Shown: one piece after another, positions 59,231-64,000 of the stretch
Numbering within the stretch: position 1 is the first letter of the stretch
Layout of the letters: every line of letters starts with the position of its first letter
Origin: Cycas panzhihuaensis
Taxonomy: Eukaryota; Cycadophyta
Direction of reading: 5' to 3'
Assembly: GCA_023213395.1 (NCBI GenBank)
Contig: CM041465.1
Coordinates: 153,395,741 to 153,459,740, forward strand
DNA length: 64,000 nt
Program-made: the position numbers and the translations under genes
Notes under the pieces: model-generated
What the model saw: only the letters and a program-made list of their open reading frames with translations
Told to the model about the DNA's origin: nothing
The model's database searches: none

Positions 59231-60889
59231 GTTATAAAAAAACTTTAGAACATATAAAGTATACTTTTAGCAAATTAAATAAAGTCAATAAGTGACTAAA
59301 CTTGTATGATGTCAAATATACTCTTCAAAAGAAATATAATACCTTTTAGAAATAAATGAACTAAATGTAATAAGGAAATAATGAATATAGAAGCAACTTT
59401 GAAATCATATACCAATATCCTTTTAACGATATAAAGCTAAAATAAGACCTTAACTTTTAGATTTTCTTCAAATGAATAAATGTAAATTCTTAATGCAATA
59501 AATCCTTAGCCTTGATGATAATATATTATGCTAAAGAAATTGAAATATAGGTATATTTTACTTTGAAAGATAAGGAGTATGAAGAAACTTTTTAAAAGAA
59601 GGGTTAGAGGATAACCTCAAGTTAGACAGCTTAAAAAATATGCTAAATGATATCAGAATGATGTGAAACTTTACAAGTATGAAGATAAATAAAATATGAA
59701 TCTAACAGAACTAACCGTTTTAAAAACAGGTTCTTATAAGTCAAGTTTTGATGATCCAAAGTAAACATGCCTTGTTTTGAGGCCTAACAGGAGCTAAGGC
59801 TCAAAATTGTATAAAAATGCTAATAAAACTTTATAAAATGTTGATAAATGATTAAATATTATTTAGAAGACTGCTCAATATACTTTCATCTAAAAACTTT
59901 TGAGAAATATATATAAAAATATGTAAAAAATTATAGGTTTAAAGCAATAAAGTACCTCTAATTTGAGCGATTTAAAAATTAGTAAAAATAAGCTAAAATT
60001 TATAAAATACTATATCATATCGAAGAGAATTAAGTCAAATTCTCAACGAAACTAAATTTGGTTGTCAAACAAAAAAGTTATTACAGAACTAGTAACATGT
60101 ACCTTTATGGTAAATTGTTAAGAAAAATGCTGAAAACCACTAAAATGCCACATTCGGTGATTAAAATAGTGGTTAAAATGAATTATAAAAAATAAAATAA
60201 AAGATGGGTAATGAAGTTTATTAAATGTAGATCACTTTAGAATGAATCTGGGTAAAAAATAGTTTCCCGGTAATAAAATACAATTAGTTCAAAAAGCGAT
60301 TTTATAAAAAGTTTAAAAAATGTTGAAAAAAAGACTAATTGACTTTAAATCGACCGAAACGGGGTCAAATCAGCACCAAATTGATCATATGACTAGTCAA
60401 AATTGATCTACAAAAACGTTTTGACCTAATGGAACTGGTTTCATCAGAAACTGATGCTTTAGAGAGGAGTTATGGCAAAAAAATTCCAATAACCCTATGT
60501 AAAATAAAAAATTAAAAAAAAAAGAAAAAGAAAAAGTTTATAGAAAATTGTTAACTCACTTTTAAAATACACTGAAGGTCACGTGGTGACTAAATGGAAC
60601 TAGGAGCTGAGTGTATGAGAGGGTTAGGTATTCAAAATGACAGAATTAAAACTTTATAAAATATAATTAAAATTTTTTAACTTTTCATTAAAAAATATAT
60701 TAAAGACTTTTGAAATAGAAATGGTCATTGCTTAGTTGTCATTGTCTGCAGGTTGTCAAATCACTATAATTAATTATCAAATCAATGAAAAGCATAAAAG
60801 AAACAAAGGACGCCTTTATTACGCACACATATATATATTATATATATATATAAAAGAAAAAAAAATAAATAAAATTAAAAAGTTTAAAG
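59231..60889. other. Probable leader of E2 and AT-rich flank; no gene
   Basis: Upstream of E2 gag on the minus strand. A CACGTGACC block near 60575 recalls the CATGTGACC of the A leader. No primer site or 5' LTR of E2 could be found by eye. A short CA/TA tract lies at 60823-60852. Confidence 0.35.
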
Positions 60890-61260
60890 TAAAAGTCTGT
60901 GGGCGTTGCACCGTCGTTGCCGCCAGGCCTGGCAGTCTGTCCCGCTGCCCATGCACACTGCAACATGCCAAAAACCACGTGCACTCTAACATGCCTTCCT
61001 TCTAGCGTCAGACATAGAATAGATTGATAGAAACACTGCCTCCCTAAATCGCCAAGAACCAAAAAAGGAAAGAAAACACACAAATGTAAGTCGCCCAATA
61101 TGGTGGCGATGCAAGAAATGGACAACGGGCAGATACCAATGCTGTGGATGCCTCTCTGACAGACGCTATTGAGGATTGGACGAAAGGAGTGAAAAATTCT
61201 TCAAGAAGATCGTCTTTTGGAGGAGTAGGAGGCAAGAAAATGCCTAATCCAACTAAGCAG
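60890..61260 (-). other. Island richer in GC with a 63-codon minus-strand reading
   Basis: The local base composition shifts sharply from the AT-rich flank. The minus strand from 61235 reads MPPTPPKDDLLEEFFTPFVQ then SSIASVREASTALVSARCPF and stays open to 61044. Its normal amino acid mix suggests an old exon of a host gene or a captured gene fragment, but I recognise no family. A second overlapping reading (61125-60838) is less likely. Confidence 0.3.
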
Positions 61261-62455
61261 CCACAACATAAAAAATCTAAGTGATTTATTGTTGGCTTTG
61301 GTACTTACACAGGGTTATACAAGTACTAAAATGAGAACTAGTGTATTTTCATATATTAATAGGCTATGGAGAAGTATCAAGAATTCAGATTAAATGTATC
61401 TTCAAAATATGTGTTTCAATTTATAGTATAATGAGTTATTTTCAAACTTCTAATATCATTACTATTTGAATGACCATGAAGTTTAGTGATGCTTCATTCT
61501 TTCTAAATAGACAAGGTATTTTGGGTGTTATTCATCATTGTAGATGATGACTTGTTTATGACCTTATAATGACTTCTTATTTAGGTTCGCTTCCTATGAA
61601 GGAAATAGAATGGATGGATGTTTTTCAAAAAACTTGTAGCTATTATGGAGAGGAGCTTTTGAACATCTACCAGTTTGTTTTACACTCTTAAGTTATGCGT
61701 TATTATCTTTCTTAAAGGCTGATTTGTTTATTCAGCTGATTTCAAATCAGAGGAAATAATGAGCATGGGACATAGCTATACGAAATTTAAGAAAATGAAG
61801 AATCTTTTATTTTGCTTGATAAAGCTTAAGCAATAATATGTTGAGATAAACAACACATTATTTTACCATTATGGTGAAAAACATTTACAATGAATTATAA
61901 ATCTGAAGGTTTTAGAGGGATGTTGTATTTATAATTCAATTTCAAATAAAATAGCTTTGAATCTAAAACTTTTGTTTCCAACTTGCATATTGTTTTTGGT
62001 TTGTTGTTTTTCTTTGGGAAGTTTGAGCCACAGATTTAGAATGGGGCATGGTGTTAGAAGTAGTGTAGAGAGGACGCAGATTTAGATAGATTTACAAGCA
62101 TTAGCAATCAGTTTGAAGTGGTCGAGCCGTTGGGTGGCTATTCGAAGAGCCAAGCCGTTGGGTGTCTATGCACAAAGTGACTTCAGCTCAATTTAGAAGG
62201 ATTTGAAAGAAGGGGAATAGAAGAGATGGGAAGTATTTGAGAACTGTTATTGAGAGAGGGTTTTCGGCAAAGCAATGGTAGAAGGCCTTTTGAATCTATT
62301 GAAGTGTCTTTTTACCTGCTACTGTTTAATGCTTATCATATTCCAGTGCTCATGTTTGTGCACTCAGCACGTCACTTCTCTAAGGTATTTTACATGTAGA
62401 ATCTCTCAAATTTGGGTATTCTAAAGATTATTTAGAAGATATCCTACTGACTAGA
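61261..62455. other. Intergenic or intronic DNA, nothing certain
   Basis: A short plus-strand stretch near 61600 (MKEIEWMDVFQKTCSYYGEE) follows a TTTAG and could be an exon remnant. At 62126-62167 a GCCGTTGGGTG(G/T)CTAT unit is repeated twice. No family recognised. Confidence 0.3.
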
Positions 62456-62650
62456 ATGGGTCATGGAAAGAATACCAGTATGAAAGATTGGCATAAAGAT
62501 GTAGAGCAATGCCTGGCTTAGGAAGCACATAATCAGAGAGCAAGGGGAATGTTTGTTACTTTGCTTGCATCAGCAGCCAGATCTTTAGTACCAAGATTGG
62601 AGCACGAAAGGATGCAAGAGTCCTTTACTGATGAATACCTAATCCCTTGA
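62456..62650 (+). pseudogene. Unidentified 64-codon reading with one stop
   Basis: Starts MGHGKNTSMKDWHKDVEQCL; one TAG at the 22nd codon (a CAG-to-TAG change would explain it), then EAHNQRARGMFVTLLASAA and LEHERMQESFTDEYLIP before the stop. The mix of residues is like a real protein and unlike the Lys/Ile/Asn-rich chance readings nearby. It could be an exon of the same lost gene as the reading at 61044-61235, though that one is on the other strand. Not identified. Confidence 0.3.
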
Positions 62651-63418
62651 AGGGTATGATTTTAGGGCTAATATGTAGTGTCTAACATATACAAATATAA
62701 TAGTTTAACATATAAATTGATCATGGAGACATGTAGTAGCTCTTTGCCAAAATAGTACTTGGAGGCTGAATATACAAAAAACAATTAGACCTAATACATA
62801 AGATACACCATGTATCTATGGGTGTTCTCTAAGATTTACAACACCCAGTTCATGTATTGTCTTTAGATCAAAAGTATGATCTAAAATATTCAAGAAAAAT
62901 GTTGCATCTTTAGAATATAATTTGAGTGCCTCCTTTTCGTTTTCCTTTTTTTTTGTTGTATGTATATTAAAAGCTGTGCAGAACTCTAAAAATCTAAACT
63001 CTGAAACTCTGAAGAACTTGTTGTTTTAAAAAATATTCTACCAATCTACCAATTTATTCTTTATTTCTATTTTGTGTTCAATCTATTGTTGGTAAAAAAA
63101 TGTAATGATATTGTATATACTCAAAAAATTCATAGAAATTTCTTCAAATAATAACAGTAAAAGATACTTAGTAGAGGAATATACTCATACAACAGAGTCA
63201 TAATATTAAGAAAATTTTCAAATATTTTGAAGAGAATATATCATAAAAAACACTTATATATTTGTATTTGAAAAATTTTCGAAGAAATATGTTGAGCAGA
63301 TATATAAAAAATATGTGTAAATCTAAAGATGGAACTGAAGAACCTAGAAAAAGGTTGTAACATACTTGATCTATTATATATACTGCTCCAAAACACTAAA
63401 TATGCTTCAAAAAATTAT
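62651..63418. other. AT-rich DNA, no gene
   Basis: Nothing recognised; grades into the AGATCT array. Confidence 0.45.
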
Positions 63419-64000
63419 AGATCTGAAAAGAAAACTTGAAACAATTGTTAAATATATATTAAAAAATATAGATATGAAATAAAGTGTAGAAGATCTAAAG
63501 TAAAAACTAGTAGATCTAAAAAAATATGTGTAAATATTATAGATCTTACGTAAGTATGGTAGATCTATAGCCAGATATTGTATATCTAAATGAATATACC
63601 AGAAAAAATGGTGAAAATTTTACTGAAATAAGCAGATCTATAGTAGATCTAGAAAAATATGTAATAGATCTAAAAAATAACTATGGTAGATCTGAAGTAA
63701 ATGTTACAGATCTGAAATAACTATACCAGAAAATGCTATAATACTTCCTGAAATAAGTATATCTTAAGTAAAATATGCCAGATCTGAGAAAAATATGGTA
63801 GATCTTGAAGAAAAAATAGTATGAAGCTTATATGCAATTAATATTCTTTGTAGATTTGTGAAAAGTATCAGATATGTAGACAAAAAATACTTGTAAACTA
63901 TCAAATATATAATAAAATTGTAGATCTAAAGAGAAATAACTCAAATATGAGAAAAATGTGTAGAACTGAAGAAATATGGCTCAAATCTAAGAAAAGGACT
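63419..64000. repeat. AGATCT-rich degenerate repeat array, running off the window
   Basis: AGATCT occurs at 63419, 63491, 63512, 63541, 63561, 63634, 63645, 63666, 63688, 63708, 63780, 63800 and 63922, usually as (G/T)TAGATCT(A/G)AA followed by A-rich DNA and often ATATG. Spacings of about 20-30 bp and 70-80 bp recur. A unit ACCAGAAAA also repeats (63599, 63726). Confidence 0.75.

Noticed and set aside
63419-64000. CRISPR-like array
   Set aside because: Repeats are 6-12 bp, diverged and irregularly spaced, in plant nuclear DNA.

Overview
The window looks like nuclear intergenic DNA from a large-genome land plant. It is AT-rich over most of its length. It carries Ty3/gypsy and Ty1/copia LTR retrotransposons of plant lineages (Tat-like with very long LTRs, chromovirus-like, several copia families), long AT and CA microsatellites, and a plant mobile domain reading. 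I found no rRNA, tRNA, CRISPR array or intact host gene. The species cannot be named from the sequence. Family names below come from motifs read by eye, not from a search.

Layout. 1-5.6 kb: 5' part of a Tat-like element on the minus strand (Tat-0: LTR, primer site, gag, protease, linker). 6.2-8.4 kb: decayed minus-strand gene with a plant mobile domain, then two palindromes. 9.4-13.2 kb: 3' end of a plus-strand Tat-like element (Tat-1: RNase H, polypurine tract, ~3 kb LTR), apparently lying inside an older small LTR (E1). 13.5-19.6 kb: AT-rich DNA holding microsatellites, a 195-codon minus-strand reading with one stop, and, divergent from it, a decayed gene whose motifs match a beta-class N4/N6 DNA methyltransferase. 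19.6-24.1 kb: chromovirus remnant (G) with an insertion (H) in its gag. 26.1-28.0 kb: minus-strand copia pol remnant (D). 28.0-35.1 kb: copia element A with both LTRs. 35.1-50.1 kb: a nest in which Tat-2 starts inside the gag of Tat-3 and copia F lies inside the LTR of Tat-2. 50.1-56.4 kb: copia B (plus) and C (minus), same family as A, tail to tail. 58.2-60.6 kb: a gag-only copia-like element (E2). 60.9-62.7 kb: richer in GC, with two unidentified reading remnants. 63.4-64.0 kb: an array dense in AGATCT.

How it fits together. Almost every coding stretch is transposon debris. Stops at former Gln or Trp codons and catalytic Asp to Asn changes suggest decay mainly by C-to-T change, as expected of methylated repeats. 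Element F is the best preserved: 647-bp LTRs about 12% diverged by eye, intact integrase triad and YVDD, but a damaged RNase H. The two items that retrotransposon structure does not explain are the methyltransferase-like gene with its divergent partner (16.0-18.7 kb) and the palindromes centred on GGTACC-like cores that recur in the Tat LTRs with different but self-complementary arms.
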